Source: BD2-11 clade cluster bacterium bin43
Lineage (GTDB): Bacteria; Gemmatimonadota; Gemmatimonadetes; Longimicrobiales; Gaopeijiaceae
Assembly: GCA_002238605.1 (NCBI GenBank)
Contig: MPMR01000003.1
Span: 124,001 to 188,000 of the forward strand
Length of the DNA stretch: 64,000 nt
Reading direction: 5' to 3'
Made by a program: the position numbers and the translations under genes. This document shows positions 18,632 to 27,850 of this stretch, piece by piece. How positions within the stretch are numbered: the first letter of the stretch is position 1; each line of letters starts with the position of its first letter. Below the pieces are notes generated by a model. It was not told the origin of the DNA, made no database searches, and worked only from the letters and a program-made list of their open reading frames with translations.

Positions 18632-19951
18632 ATGACCCCACCCACCCACGACCTCACCTCCACCGAAGCCCGCGTGCTCGCCGCCATAGACGTCGACGGC
18701 CTGCTCGACACCATCTCGCGGCTGGTGGCGATCCCCACCGACCGGGGCCGGGAGACTCCCGCCCAGGAGCAGATGGCGGAGTGGATGGCCCGCGCAGGCA
18801 TGAACGTTGACGTCTGGGAGATCGACTTCGAAGAGCTGGCCGCCCACCCCCGCTTCAGCATCGAGATCGAGCGCGGACGATCGCTGGGGGTGGTCGGCTC
18901 GCTCGGGCGCGCAGACGGCTCGCTCGGCGGCACCGGCCCGCGGGGCGGCCGAAGCCCCGGCCGCTCCCTCATCCTCAACGGGCACATCGACGTCGTTCCC
19001 GCGGGCGACGTGTCCAGGTGGACGGTCCCTCCCTGGCAGGGCACCATCCGCGACGGCAACCTGGTGGGCCGTGGCGCGCTCGACATGAAGGGGGCGCTCT
19101 GCTGCGGGCTGTACGCGGTCCGCGCGATCGTGGATGCCGGGGTGGAACTGGACGGACAGCTTCTGCTCCAGAGCGTGATCGCCGAGGAAGACGGAGGCGC
19201 GGGCACCCTGGCCGCCATCCAGCGTGGCTACGCCGCCGACGGCGCGGTGGTCATCGAACCCACCTGCCTGTCCCTCGCGCCCGCGCATGCAGGCGCCCTG
19301 AACTTCCGCATCCACGTGAGGGGACGCTCCGCCCACGGCGCCCTCCGCACCGAGGGCGTCAGCGCCATCGACGGCTTCATCCCCATCTACCGGGCGCTGC
19401 AGGCGCTCGAGGCGCGGCGCAACTCCGGCGTCCGGGACCCGCTCTTCGCGCACTACGACGTGCCCTTCCCCCTGAGCGTCGGCACCGTGCGCGCGGGGGA
19501 GTGGGCCTCGAACGTGCCGGAGAGCCTCTGCTTCGAGGGGCGTTACGGCGTGGCCGTGGGAGAGGAACCCGCCGAGGCGCAGGCGATGTTCGAGCAGGCC
19601 GTGGCCGAAGCGGCTCGCTCGGACCCCTGGCTGGAGCGCTACCCGCCGAAAGTGGAGTGGTGGGGCGGACAGTTCCATCCGGCGGCCACGGATCCGTCGG
19701 ACCCCATCGTGCGCACGGTCGCGGGTGCCTTCCGGGACATCGAGGGGCGCGAGCCGCGCATCGAGGGGATGCCCTACGGGGCGGACATGCAACTGCTGGT
19801 GAACGTAGGAGGCACCCCCACGGTGATGTTCGGCCCCGGAGACGTGCGCAACGCCCATCGTCCCGACGAATGGGTGCCGATCGCTGAACTGGAGACGGTG
19901 ACGCGGACCCTCGCGCTGACGGCGCTCCGCTTCTGCGGACACGGGGGCTGA
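18632..19951 (+). CDS. M20-family metallopeptidase / deacylase (ArgE/DapE-like)
   Basis: Cytoplasmic two-zinc amidohydrolase of the ArgE/DapE/CPG2 family, removing an acyl or amino-acid group from a peptide-like substrate. Metal site: His118 and Asp120 in NGHIDVVPAGD, bridging Asp151 in GALDMKG, and the Glu185-Glu186 pair in AEEDGG. A dimerisation domain follows (about 215-335, starting near RIHVRGRSAHGA). The sequence does not fix the substrate; the neighbouring proline-racemase and symporter genes suggest amino-acid salvage. Confidence 0.88.
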   Translation: MTPPTHDLTSTEARVLAAIDVDGLLDTISRLVAIPTDRGRETPAQEQMAEWMARAGMNVDVWEIDFEELAAHPRFSIEIERGRSLGVVGSLGRADGSLGGTGPRGGRSPGRSLILNGHIDVVPAGDVSRWTVPPWQGTIRDGNLVGRGALDMKGALCCGLYAVRAIVDAGVELDGQLLLQSVIAEEDGGAGTLAAIQRGYAADGAVVIEPTCLSLAPAHAGALNFRIHVRGRSAHGALRTEGVSAIDGFIPIYRALQALEARRNSGVRDPLFAHYDVPFPLSVGTVRAGEWASNVPESLCFEGRYGVAVGEEPAEAQAMFEQAVAEAARSDPWLERYPPKVEWWGGQFHPAATDPSDPIVRTVAGAFRDIEGREPRIEGMPYGADMQLLVNVGGTPTVMFGPGDVRNAHRPDEWVPIAELETVTRTLALTALRFCGHGG

Positions 19952-20088
19952 CAGCTCGGGAGCCGGCTCAGGCTTCACGGGCCGGCAGCGGCTGGTTCGA
20001 TGCTGGTCTTTGTCAACGACACGCGCCCGGATCCCCCCTTGACCGGACGTAGTGGACCGGCTGCCGAGGCATCAGGATTCGAAGTCGC

Positions 20089-20661
20089 TCAGCTCTTATC
20101 CCGGTCCATCGCTGCCCCGAGCGCCCTCGTGTACCATTCGAGGGTCTCGATGAAACGCGCGAACGCCTTCTCGTACCTCTCCTCCCGCGGCTCCCCGTCG
20201 TCGTCGAAGCTTCGGCCCACGGTCGTGACGGCCATGTGCGCCACCGGGAGGGCCTTGAGGCGGAGGAAGAGAAGCTGCAGGTGGTTGTGGACCTGGACAC
20301 CGCCGAAGGCGCCGGCCGAAAGCGTGACGACCCCCACCGGCTTCCGCTCCCACTCGCCATAGATGTAGTCGAGCGCGTTCTTGAGAACGCCGGGCATCGA
20401 GCCATTGTACTCGGGACTGACGATCACCACGGCGTCGGACTCGCGAATCGCTTCCGAGAACCGGACCAGTCGGGGCGGTGGATCGTCTCGACGGTAGAGC
20501 CGCTCCTCCATGATCGGGAAGTCGAAGTCGGCAAGGTCGAGAAGCGGGGCCTCGGCGCCGGCGCGCCGCAGCCGGTCGCTGGCGAATCGGGCCACCTTGA
20601 TCGATTGGCGGCCCCTGCGCACGGAGCCGACGAGTACGGGGATTCGCAGCGGGTCGTTCAT
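20089..20661 (-). CDS. NADPH-dependent FMN reductase family flavoprotein
   Basis: A 190-residue flavodoxin-fold protein. The phosphate-binding loop GSVRRGRQSIKVA lies at the N-terminus, and the family motif SPEYNGSMPGVLKNALDYI follows around residue 80. Members reduce FMN, quinones or chromate with NADPH. A GGAGG ribosome site precedes the ATG. It is 40 bases downstream of the proline-racemase-family gene on the same strand and may be co-transcribed with it. Confidence 0.9.
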   Translation of the reverse strand: MNDPLRIPVLVGSVRRGRQSIKVARFASDRLRRAGAEAPLLDLADFDFPIMEERLYRRDDPPPRLVRFSEAIRESDAVVIVSPEYNGSMPGVLKNALDYIYGEWERKPVGVVTLSAGAFGGVQVHNHLQLLFLRLKALPVAHMAVTTVGRSFDDDGEPREERYEKAFARFIETLEWYTRALGAAMDRDKS

Positions 20662-20701
20662 GAAGTATCCTCCGGCCGGATCAGGGATACTGGGGGGGGG
20701 G

Positions 20702-21757
20702 TCATTCCGCCCAGATGTCTCCCACCGTGAATCCCTCCGGGAAGGGATCCGTGTCGTCGACCACGTATTGGGCGATGCCGGTGATCCAGGCGGCGCCGCT
20801 CAGCGTGGGCACCACCGCGGCAATGCCGCCAACTTCGGTTTCCTCGACGAGCTCGCCCGTCCACACGGTGCCGATGATGCTCTCGTGGCGGAACTCCTCG
20901 CCCAGGTCCAGTTCTCCCCTGGCGTGCAGCACGGCCATCTTCGCGCAGGTGCCGGTGCCGCACGGGGAGCGGTCCAGGCAGCCCTTCCAGCTCTCGGGCC
21001 GGTCCCAGCTCGGCCTGCCTGTGGAGACCGTGACCGCGTTGCGCCGGTGTGCATCGCCCAGAGGCGGCCCTGAGAGCTGTGAAATCGATACGCCTCCGAT
21101 TTCCGGAGTCAGGGGATGCGCGACAGAGAGCTGCTCGGCGGCGGCCACGCGCAACATCTCGCCCACCCGCGTGATCTGCCCTCCGTTCTCGGGCAGGAGC
21201 TCGATGCCGAACTGCTCTGCATCAGCGATGACGTAGAACATCCCCCCGAACCCCACGTCCACCGTCACTTCGCCGAGCCCGGGCACGTCCACCACCGCGT
21301 CCAGATGAAGCGCGAATGCGGGCACGTTGCGGAAGGTGACCCTGGTGACCTTGCCGCCGCTGACCTCGGCGCGGACCCGGATGAGCCCTGCGGGAGCCTC
21401 CAGCAGCAGCTCCGTCACCGGTTCCCGGGAGGGTACCATCCCGGTCTCGATCAGGACCGTGGCCACGCAGATGGTGTTGCTCCCGGACATGGGCGGGTAC
21501 TCGGTGTGCTCCATGATGACGAAGCCGGCGTCCGCCTCCGGATGCGTCGGAGGCAGGATCACATTGCAGCAGAGCGCCGGATAGCCGCGGGGCTCGCGCA
21601 GCATGCGCCGCCGCAGACCGTCGCCGTGACGGGCCAGCCACTTCGCCTTCTCGAACATCGACGTGCCGGGGACATCCATCACGCCGCCGACGATGACCCG
21701 TCCGGGCTCACCGCCGGCGTGGGCGTCGACCGCCGTGACCATCTTCGATACGCGCAT
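20702..21757 (-). CDS. Proline racemase family enzyme (hydroxyproline epimerase / trans-3-hydroxyproline dehydratase type)
   Basis: A 351-residue enzyme acting on proline or hydroxyproline. The first acid/base site reads MSGSNTI with Ser91 where proline racemase has Cys; the second is DRSPCGTGT with Cys266. In this superfamily Ser/Cys pairs are associated with 4-hydroxyproline epimerase and/or trans-3-hydroxy-L-proline dehydratase activity rather than proline racemization. The exact reaction cannot be read from the sequence. The gene lies between an FMN reductase and a sodium/solute symporter, which fits hydroxyproline catabolism. Confidence 0.88.
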   Translation of the reverse strand: MRVSKMVTAVDAHAGGEPGRVIVGGVMDVPGTSMFEKAKWLARHGDGLRRRMLREPRGYPALCCNVILPPTHPEADAGFVIMEHTEYPPMSGSNTICVATVLIETGMVPSREPVTELLLEAPAGLIRVRAEVSGGKVTRVTFRNVPAFALHLDAVVDVPGLGEVTVDVGFGGMFYVIADAEQFGIELLPENGGQITRVGEMLRVAAAEQLSVAHPLTPEIGGVSISQLSGPPLGDAHRRNAVTVSTGRPSWDRPESWKGCLDRSPCGTGTCAKMAVLHARGELDLGEEFRHESIIGTVWTGELVEETEVGGIAAVVPTLSGAAWITGIAQYVVDDTDPFPEGFTVGDIWAE

Positions 21758-21885
21758 GTTCTATTCCGTGAATGGGGGTTGGAAGATCGGGGATTCGCGG
21801 GGCGATGGCGTGCGCGGCGCCCTGCAGGCTCCCATCCCAGGCCCCTCTGCCGGCTGTTGCTGAGGCGTAGATTCCTGGAACGTGG

Positions 21886-23400
21886 TTAGGGCTTCTCGGG
21901 CGAAGACATGTAAGGTTGGGTCGCGCTTTCCGGAGGGGGAGGCGTGAGCAGGCTCACCACCACCATCAGGAACGCCGAGACGAGGAAGCCCGGCAGCACC
22001 GGGTCGATCGCGTCGGCCGGCCCCCACCCCTCCCAGGCGAGCGCGGTGGTCACCCCCCCGACCATGGCGGCGGGCGCCCCCTCCCCGGGCGCCCGCCGCC
22101 CCGCGAACCCCCCCCCCCAGGCGAGCGGGTTGCCCCCCCCCCCGACCAGGGCGGCGGCCGCCCCTTCCCGGGTCGCCCGCCGCCAGTAAACCCCGACCAC
22201 GACCGGAATGAAGAAGCTCGACGCCATGAGGGCGGTGAAGAGCAGCACGATGAACTGGACCAGCTCGCCCTCCCCCACCCCGCTGAGGAGCAGCACCACC
22301 GGAATGGTCCCCACCACCAGAATGCCCGCCCGGTCGACCCACAGCCGCCGACCCGGCGGGGCGTCCGGACGGAACAACTGGTAAATATCCACCGACAGCG
22401 CGGACCCCGCGACCAGCAGGAGCGAGTCCACGGTGGACATCATGGCCGCCGTGATCGCCGCCAGCAGGATCGCCCCCAGCGTTGCCGGGAGCACGGCGGT
22501 GGCGAGCATCGGCATGGCCAGGTCGCCGGTCGGCAGGTTGGGGAAGAGCACCACCGCCGCCAGCGAGAGCACGAACACCAGCAGGTTCAGGGTGGTCACC
22601 GCGATGATGGTGAGCAGAATGCCGCGGCGGATCGTGCGCATGTCGCGCATGGCGTAGAGCCGGATAAGCTTCTCGGGGGTCGCCACCCCGCCCAGCAGGA
22701 ACGAGAGCCCCATGGTGAAGAGCAGCAGGGCGGGCATCGCCTCCCAGCTGAAGGTCAGCGGGTTGACCGCCTCGACATAGGTGAACAGCGGCTCGACCCC
22801 GCCCACCTGGCGGATTGCCAGCGGCACCGCGCAGATCGCGCCCAGCACCATGATGATCAGCTGCAGCAGGTCCGTGTACACCACCGCGATCATGCCGCCG
22901 ATCACCGTGTAGGCCAGCAGGATCGCGGTGAAGCCCACCATCCCCCAGCTCACCGGCACGCCGAAGACGATGTTGGCGATCAGTCCGCCCGCCACGATCT
23001 GGGCCTGGACGTACACCACCGTCGCGATGAGGATGATGACCGCCGCGAGCGCGCGCACCCCCTTCGAGTAATAGCGCGTCTCGATGAATGCGGGCAGGGT
23101 GAGCTGCTTTACGCGCGTGAAGCGCGGCGCGAGCACCGCCGCCATGAACCAGTAGGCCAGCGGCAGGGCCAGGACGAGCCATCCGAACGACCACCCCGCC
23201 ACGTACATCACCCCGATGGTGCCCACGAAGGTGCCGGCGCTGGTGTGTGTCGCGGCCATGGTCGCCCCGCCCACCAGCCAGCCCAGCTTCCCTCCCGCGA
23301 TCCAGTAGTCGGCTTCGCTCTTCGTCGCCCGCAGCGCGTACCACCCGATCGCGAACACCGCCACGAAGTAGAGCAGGAAGGTGGAGAGCTGGACGTTCAC
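21886..23400 (-). CDS. Sodium:solute symporter (SSS family)
   Basis: LeuT-fold transporter with about 13 membrane helices, importing a solute with sodium. Typical features are an N-terminal helix, KSEADYWIAGGKLGW, the TSAGTFVG segment and the AAIMST-like AITAAMMSTVDSLLL sodium-site helix. The GTG start is preceded by GGGAGG and follows the microprotein gene; a start 39 bases upstream is possible. Near the C-terminus an 84-bp tandem duplication with two 11-nucleotide G tracts inserts 28 residues. Substrate is unknown; the neighbouring genes suggest an amino or imino acid. Confidence 0.88.
   Translation of the reverse strand: MNVQLSTFLLYFVAVFAIGWYALRATKSEADYWIAGGKLGWLVGGATMAATHTSAGTFVGTIGVMYVAGWSFGWLVLALPLAYWFMAAVLAPRFTRVKQLTLPAFIETRYYSKGVRALAAVIILIATVVYVQAQIVAGGLIANIVFGVPVSWGMVGFTAILLAYTVIGGMIAVVYTDLLQLIIMVLGAICAVPLAIRQVGGVEPLFTYVEAVNPLTFSWEAMPALLLFTMGLSFLLGGVATPEKLIRLYAMRDMRTIRRGILLTIIAVTTLNLLVFVLSLAAVVLFPNLPTGDLAMPMLATAVLPATLGAILLAAITAAMMSTVDSLLLVAGSALSVDIYQLFRPDAPPGRRLWVDRAGILVVGTIPVVLLLSGVGEGELVQFIVLLFTALMASSFFIPVVVGVYWRRATREGAAAALVGGGGNPLAWGGGFAGRRAPGEGAPAAMVGGVTTALAWEGWGPADAIDPVLPGFLVSAFLMVVVSLLTPPPPESATQPYMSSPEKP
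22015..22182 (-). repeat. 84-bp imperfect tandem duplication inside the symporter gene
   Basis: The protein segments beginning RRATREGAAAALVGG and RRAPGEGAPAAMVGG are adjacent 28-residue copies, encoded by about 84 bp each. The first copy contains two runs of 11 G on the coding strand (11 C on the plus strand, near 22108-22118 and 22133-22143). Small insertions and deletions between the copies compensate to keep the frame open. Confidence 0.75.
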
Positions 23401-23470
23401 CGGTCGTCCTCCCTGCTCGGGCGGAGGGCCCTCGGACACGCGAGGTCGCGGAAGGTGGCGTGCAGCACGT

Positions 23471-23590
23471 TCACCCGTCGTCCTCCCGCCGATCCTCGCG
23501 ATACATCCAAACCAGGTACGCCACCACGATCAGCGCGGAGACCAGGAAGAGCCCCCAGAAGACGAAGCCCGCGTCCAGCGCCGCGCTCAC
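23471..23590 (-). CDS. Single-helix membrane microprotein next to the symporter
   Basis: A 39-residue open frame starting at GTG. It encodes one hydrophobic helix (about residues 8-28, GFVFWGLFLVSALIVVAYL) followed by a highly charged tail (YREDRREDDG). The GTG overlaps the TGA of the upstream gene (GTGA), and the symporter start lies 71 bases further on. Small single-helix proteins encoded next to SSS symporters are known as accessory subunits, so that role is inferred here. It is too short for standard gene finding. Confidence 0.65.
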   Translation of the reverse strand: MSAALDAGFVFWGLFLVSALIVVAYLVWMYREDRREDDG

Positions 23591-24345
23591 CCGGCTCTCC
23601 TCACCAGGCGCAGCCCGGCCATCCCGCAGGCGATCACGGCGATCAGCACCAACAGCTCGAGCACCCCCGGCAGCGACAGCCCGAGGTTCCCCTCAGGCCG
23701 CGCGCGCACCTGCACCACCGCCGGGAGCACCTGGAGGCTCGCCCGCGCCATCCCGGGGGTCGCGCCCCCGGACACCGTCACCGGGAAAATCTCGCGCGCC
23801 TCCATCCCCTCGGGGAGGGTCACCTCCGCCTGGAACATCCCCGGGCGCGCCTCCGCCGGCGCCCAGTCGACCGCGAGCATGGGAAGCACGATCCGTACGC
23901 CCCCGCCATCCTCGCGCACGGCGCCTTCCACCCGGTAGCCCACATCCAGCGAGAGCTGCCCCGACGCCGCGAGCGCGGTCGGCAGCTCGATCCCGCCTTC
24001 CAGCCGGGGCCCGCCGGCGCCCGGCATGCGCACCGCGAGCGCTTCGCCGCCCACCTGCGCGGAAACCTCCGCCACGCTCGCGGGCGCGAACAGCAGCAGC
24101 GTGAACGGCACGACGCGCATCCCCGGCTCCACCTCCAGCCGGTAGCTCATCGAGACGTCAGCTGCTCCGGTCTCACGCGCATCCGCCGACACCGCCACCC
24201 GGACCACCTGCCCGCCCGCGGCGTCCCCTCCAGCCTCCTGGACGCCCCCGCGGCCGTCCCATCCGGCCATCGGACCGCCCCGGCCGAGCAGGGTCCCCGG
24301 ACCCGGGACGCTGCCCGCCACGGCCAGCGCCGCTACAACCGCCAC
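23587..24345 (-). CDS. Exported membrane-anchored protein of unknown function
   Basis: A 252-residue protein with an N-terminal signal-like segment (about 1-20), a beta-rich extracytoplasmic body, and a C-terminal membrane helix followed by Arg (about 225-250, LLVLIAVIACGMAGLRLVRR). I recognise no family. The GTG start lies 8 bases after the stop of the broken dipeptidase gene with GAGGG upstream; longer frames run antiparallel-like through the dipeptidase region and were rejected. It is translationally coupled to the microprotein and symporter genes. Confidence 0.65.
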   Translation of the reverse strand: MAVVAALAVAGSVPGPGTLLGRGGPMAGWDGRGGVQEAGGDAAGGQVVRVAVSADARETGAADVSMSYRLEVEPGMRVVPFTLLLFAPASVAEVSAQVGGEALAVRMPGAGGPRLEGGIELPTALAASGQLSLDVGYRVEGAVREDGGGVRIVLPMLAVDWAPAEARPGMFQAEVTLPEGMEAREIFPVTVSGGATPGMARASLQVLPAVVQVRARPEGNLGLSLPGVLELLVLIAVIACGMAGLRLVRRAG

Positions 24346-24353
24346 ATGCGCCC

Positions 24354-25048
24354 TCAGGGCCACACCTCCCTCAGCACCCGCAGCGTATTCCCCCCCATCA
24401 CCTTGCCGATGTCCTCGTCCGAGTATCCCTCCCGCACCAGCCAGCGCAGGATGTTGTGCGACGCCTCCGTGGGGTTCTCCACCCCCTTCACGTACTCGAC
24501 CTCGTCGAACGGCGGATTCGCTTTGGGGCCCTCCTCGGCCGCCGCCGACCGCGACTCCTTGATCGACAGGTTGGCCGCGTACGTGTGGTGCAGCCCCACG
24601 TGGTCCCCGTAGACGGAATCGGGGCCGAAACTCACATGGTCGATGCCCACCAGCGCCTTCACGTACTCGAAGTGCTCCATGAAGGCCTCGATCCCGTGCA
24701 CCGTATTGTTGCGGGTCAGGGTCGTGTGGGGGGCCGCTTCGATCCCGATCACGCCTCCCTTCGCGGCGCACGCCTCGAGCACGTCGTCGGGCGCCAGCCG
24801 GTTCGACTCCCAGAGGGCGCGCGCGCCGATGTGCGAGAGCACGATGGGATGTTCGCTCCACTCGATGGTGTCCAGGGTCGTCCGGTCGCCGCAGTGCGAG
24901 CAGTCGATCAGCATGCCCAGCTTGTTCATGCGCCCGACCGCGCGCCGCCCGAACATGGTCAGCCCGCCGTCCCCCGGCTCCCGTAGTCGAGGCCCGGCTC
25001 GAGGTAGGAGAAGGACTCGTATCCGTCGTGGATCTTGTTGGCGCCCAT
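24354..25048 (-). pseudogene. Membrane dipeptidase (peptidase M19), internally deleted and frameshifted
   Basis: The C-terminal two thirds of an M19 dipeptidase is intact in one frame: GLTMFGRRAV, MNKLGMLIDCSHCGD, HPIVLSHIGARALW, a GIDHVSFGPD metal/substrate region, and a C-terminal GGNTLRVLREVW. The N-terminal metal-binding part is missing. In another frame an ATG with a GGAG site at 25048 starts a short N-terminus (MGANKIHDGYESFSYLEPGL) that runs out of frame into the body at about 24965-24985. This looks like an internal deletion plus frameshift. An assembly error would give the same picture. Confidence 0.65.
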
Positions 25049-25308
25049 AAGCGCTCCGGGGAGTTGGCGTTGGATGAATGGGGCCGGCGCGACCAGGGCA
25101 GAAGGCCGTCTCTCGCGTGCGGAACCAGAGTCCGCCAGGTGCGCCGGAATCGTGGCCCGCGGAAGCCGGATCAGCACGCCCACAACATGGAGCCACGCGC
25201 CACGAGGGGCCAGCTATTGCCAACGGCGCGCCCGGAAGCGTATTTGAAGCGCGGCAGACCCGCGCGCGCCCGCCTCCACACCCCCCGGCTTCTGGAAACC
25301 CCTCCGGC

Positions 25309-25898
25309 ATGATCCGCTGGCTAAGACTCTCCCGGGCGATCGACCGGGTCACCAACCGAATCGGACGTTGGACCTCCTGGCTCTGTCTGCTGATGGTGCT
25401 CGTGACGGCCTACAACACCGCCGTCCGCTACCTCGGCGGTTACTTCGGCTTCAGGCTGAGCTCCAACCTCTATCTGGAACTCCAGTGGTACCTGTTCAGC
25501 CTCCTCTTCCTGCTCGCCGCCGCCTCGGCGCTCTGCAAGGGCGAGCACGTGCGCGTCGACATCCTCTACAGCCGACTGTCGGCGAAGGCCCGCGCCTGGA
25601 TCGATCTCCTCGGCACCATCCTGCTGATGCTGCCCTTCTCCGCGGTGACGCTGTGGCTCTCCTGGCCCTCCGTCCGCAACTCCTGGGCGGTGCGGGAGAT
25701 CTCCTCCGATCCCGGGGGCCTGCCCCGCTATCCGCTGAGAACCTTCATCCTCATCTGCTTCCTGCTCCTCATCGCCCAGGGCATCTCGGAAATCATCAAG
25801 AAGACCCGGGTGCTGCGCGGTCTGAAGATGGCGGGCGACGGGTCGCCTGAGAAGGACGAAGACGACCCCGGCAGCCGGATGCCCGGAGGCATCGCGTA

Positions 25899-25899
<1 letters not shown>
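25309..25899 (+). CDS. dctQ: TRAP transporter small permease DctQ
   Basis: Four-helix inner-membrane subunit of a tripartite (TRAP) sodium-driven uptake system for organic acids. It has 196 residues, with helices near 22-42, 60-80, 105-125 and 150-170. The motif LYLELQWYLFSLLFLLAAA followed by GEHVRVDI is characteristic of DctQ. The ATG was chosen over a longer open frame that begins in low-complexity sequence. Its TAA overlaps the dctM ATG by one base. Confidence 0.9.
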
Positions 25900-27221
<1,322 letters not shown>

Positions 27222-27251
27222 TTACTGGCGTCTACTGGTAAATACTGGTAA
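27222..27251. repeat. Three 10-bp repeats after dctM
   Basis: Three consecutive 10-bp units with core TACTGG (ATTACTGGCG, TCTACTGGTA, AATACTGGTA) follow the dctM stop directly. This is the first AT-richer DNA after the GC-rich core and marks the approach to the accessory island. Function unknown. Confidence 0.5.
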
Positions 27252-27425
27252 TATAGACGACGGTTTGGACATCGTGCGCGCGAGTGGCGGGACCGACCCC
27301 GTAGTATCATTCCGGAGCAGCCGGTAGTATCACCCCGGGCTCAGGAAGGCCCTCGAAAACCACCGTAAGGTCATTTCTGAGATCCATTTAGCGGGAATCG
27401 CACCGCCAACATCCCGTAAGTTCAA

Positions 27426-27467
27426 TGGGCACTGACGGATTCGAACCGCCGACCTCCTGCTTGTAAG
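27426..27467 (-). pseudogene. 3' fragment of a tRNA-Val(UAC) gene (probable attachment-site remnant)
   Basis: Read on the minus strand, this is the 3' part of a tRNA: the anticodon loop CTTACAA (anticodon TAC, Val), 3' anticodon stem GCAGG, variable loop AGGTC, a complete T-arm (GGCGG-TTCGAAT-CCGTC) and the acceptor strand AGTGCCC plus discriminator A. No 5' half follows on the upstream side; the match stops inside the anticodon loop. Elements that integrate into tRNA genes leave exactly such a 3' duplicate, so this probably marks one end of the accessory island. Confidence 0.7.
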
Positions 27468-27491
27468 AATCACGGAAGGACCGACTTTCAC

Positions 27492-27543
27492 GGCGAGAAC
27501 TCGACCAAGTTCAACTTGGACTGCACGATCTGCCGTTCTCGCC
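27492..27543. repeat. Nested inverted repeat beside the tRNA fragment
   Basis: An outer perfect 9-bp inverted repeat (GGCGAGAAC at 27492-27500, GTTCTCGCC at 27535-27543) encloses a 15-bp palindrome CCAAGTTCAACTTGG (27505-27519). The rest of 27222-27850 holds no convincing gene: short open frames there lack ribosome sites and known motifs. Confidence 0.6.
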
Positions 27544-27850
27544 TCGTGACGCCATCTGGTTCCACGGTATGGGAATAGCCGGAAAGCGGCAACAAATGGC
27601 GGGCATCCGGGCCGTATCAGGTTTCGGATCAGAGCGATCTGATCAAGAGGTGGCCGACCGACCAGCTCGTTCAGGTGTCCTTCTCCATTGCGGCAATCGT
27701 AGGAAGGTTTCTGGCGCCACCGAGGTCAGCGGGTTTGCCTGGCTGCGGACCTACCTAGAAGTCGTTCCGACTACTGGATGACTCCTCAGCCGACACGTCT
27801 ACGTGACCGATTCGTGCGGCGACGCGGGACCCAATGTCGATACCGCCGAG

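Noticed and set aside
22100-22145. Frameshift or pseudogene in the symporter
   Set aside because: Despite two 11-G runs, the frame stays open through the last helices, so the gene was kept as intact and the runs reported as a finding.
21916-24612. 898-residue plus-strand open frame
   Set aside because: It is antisense to the symporter and hydrolase genes, low-complexity His/Arg/Gln-rich, without recognisable motifs.
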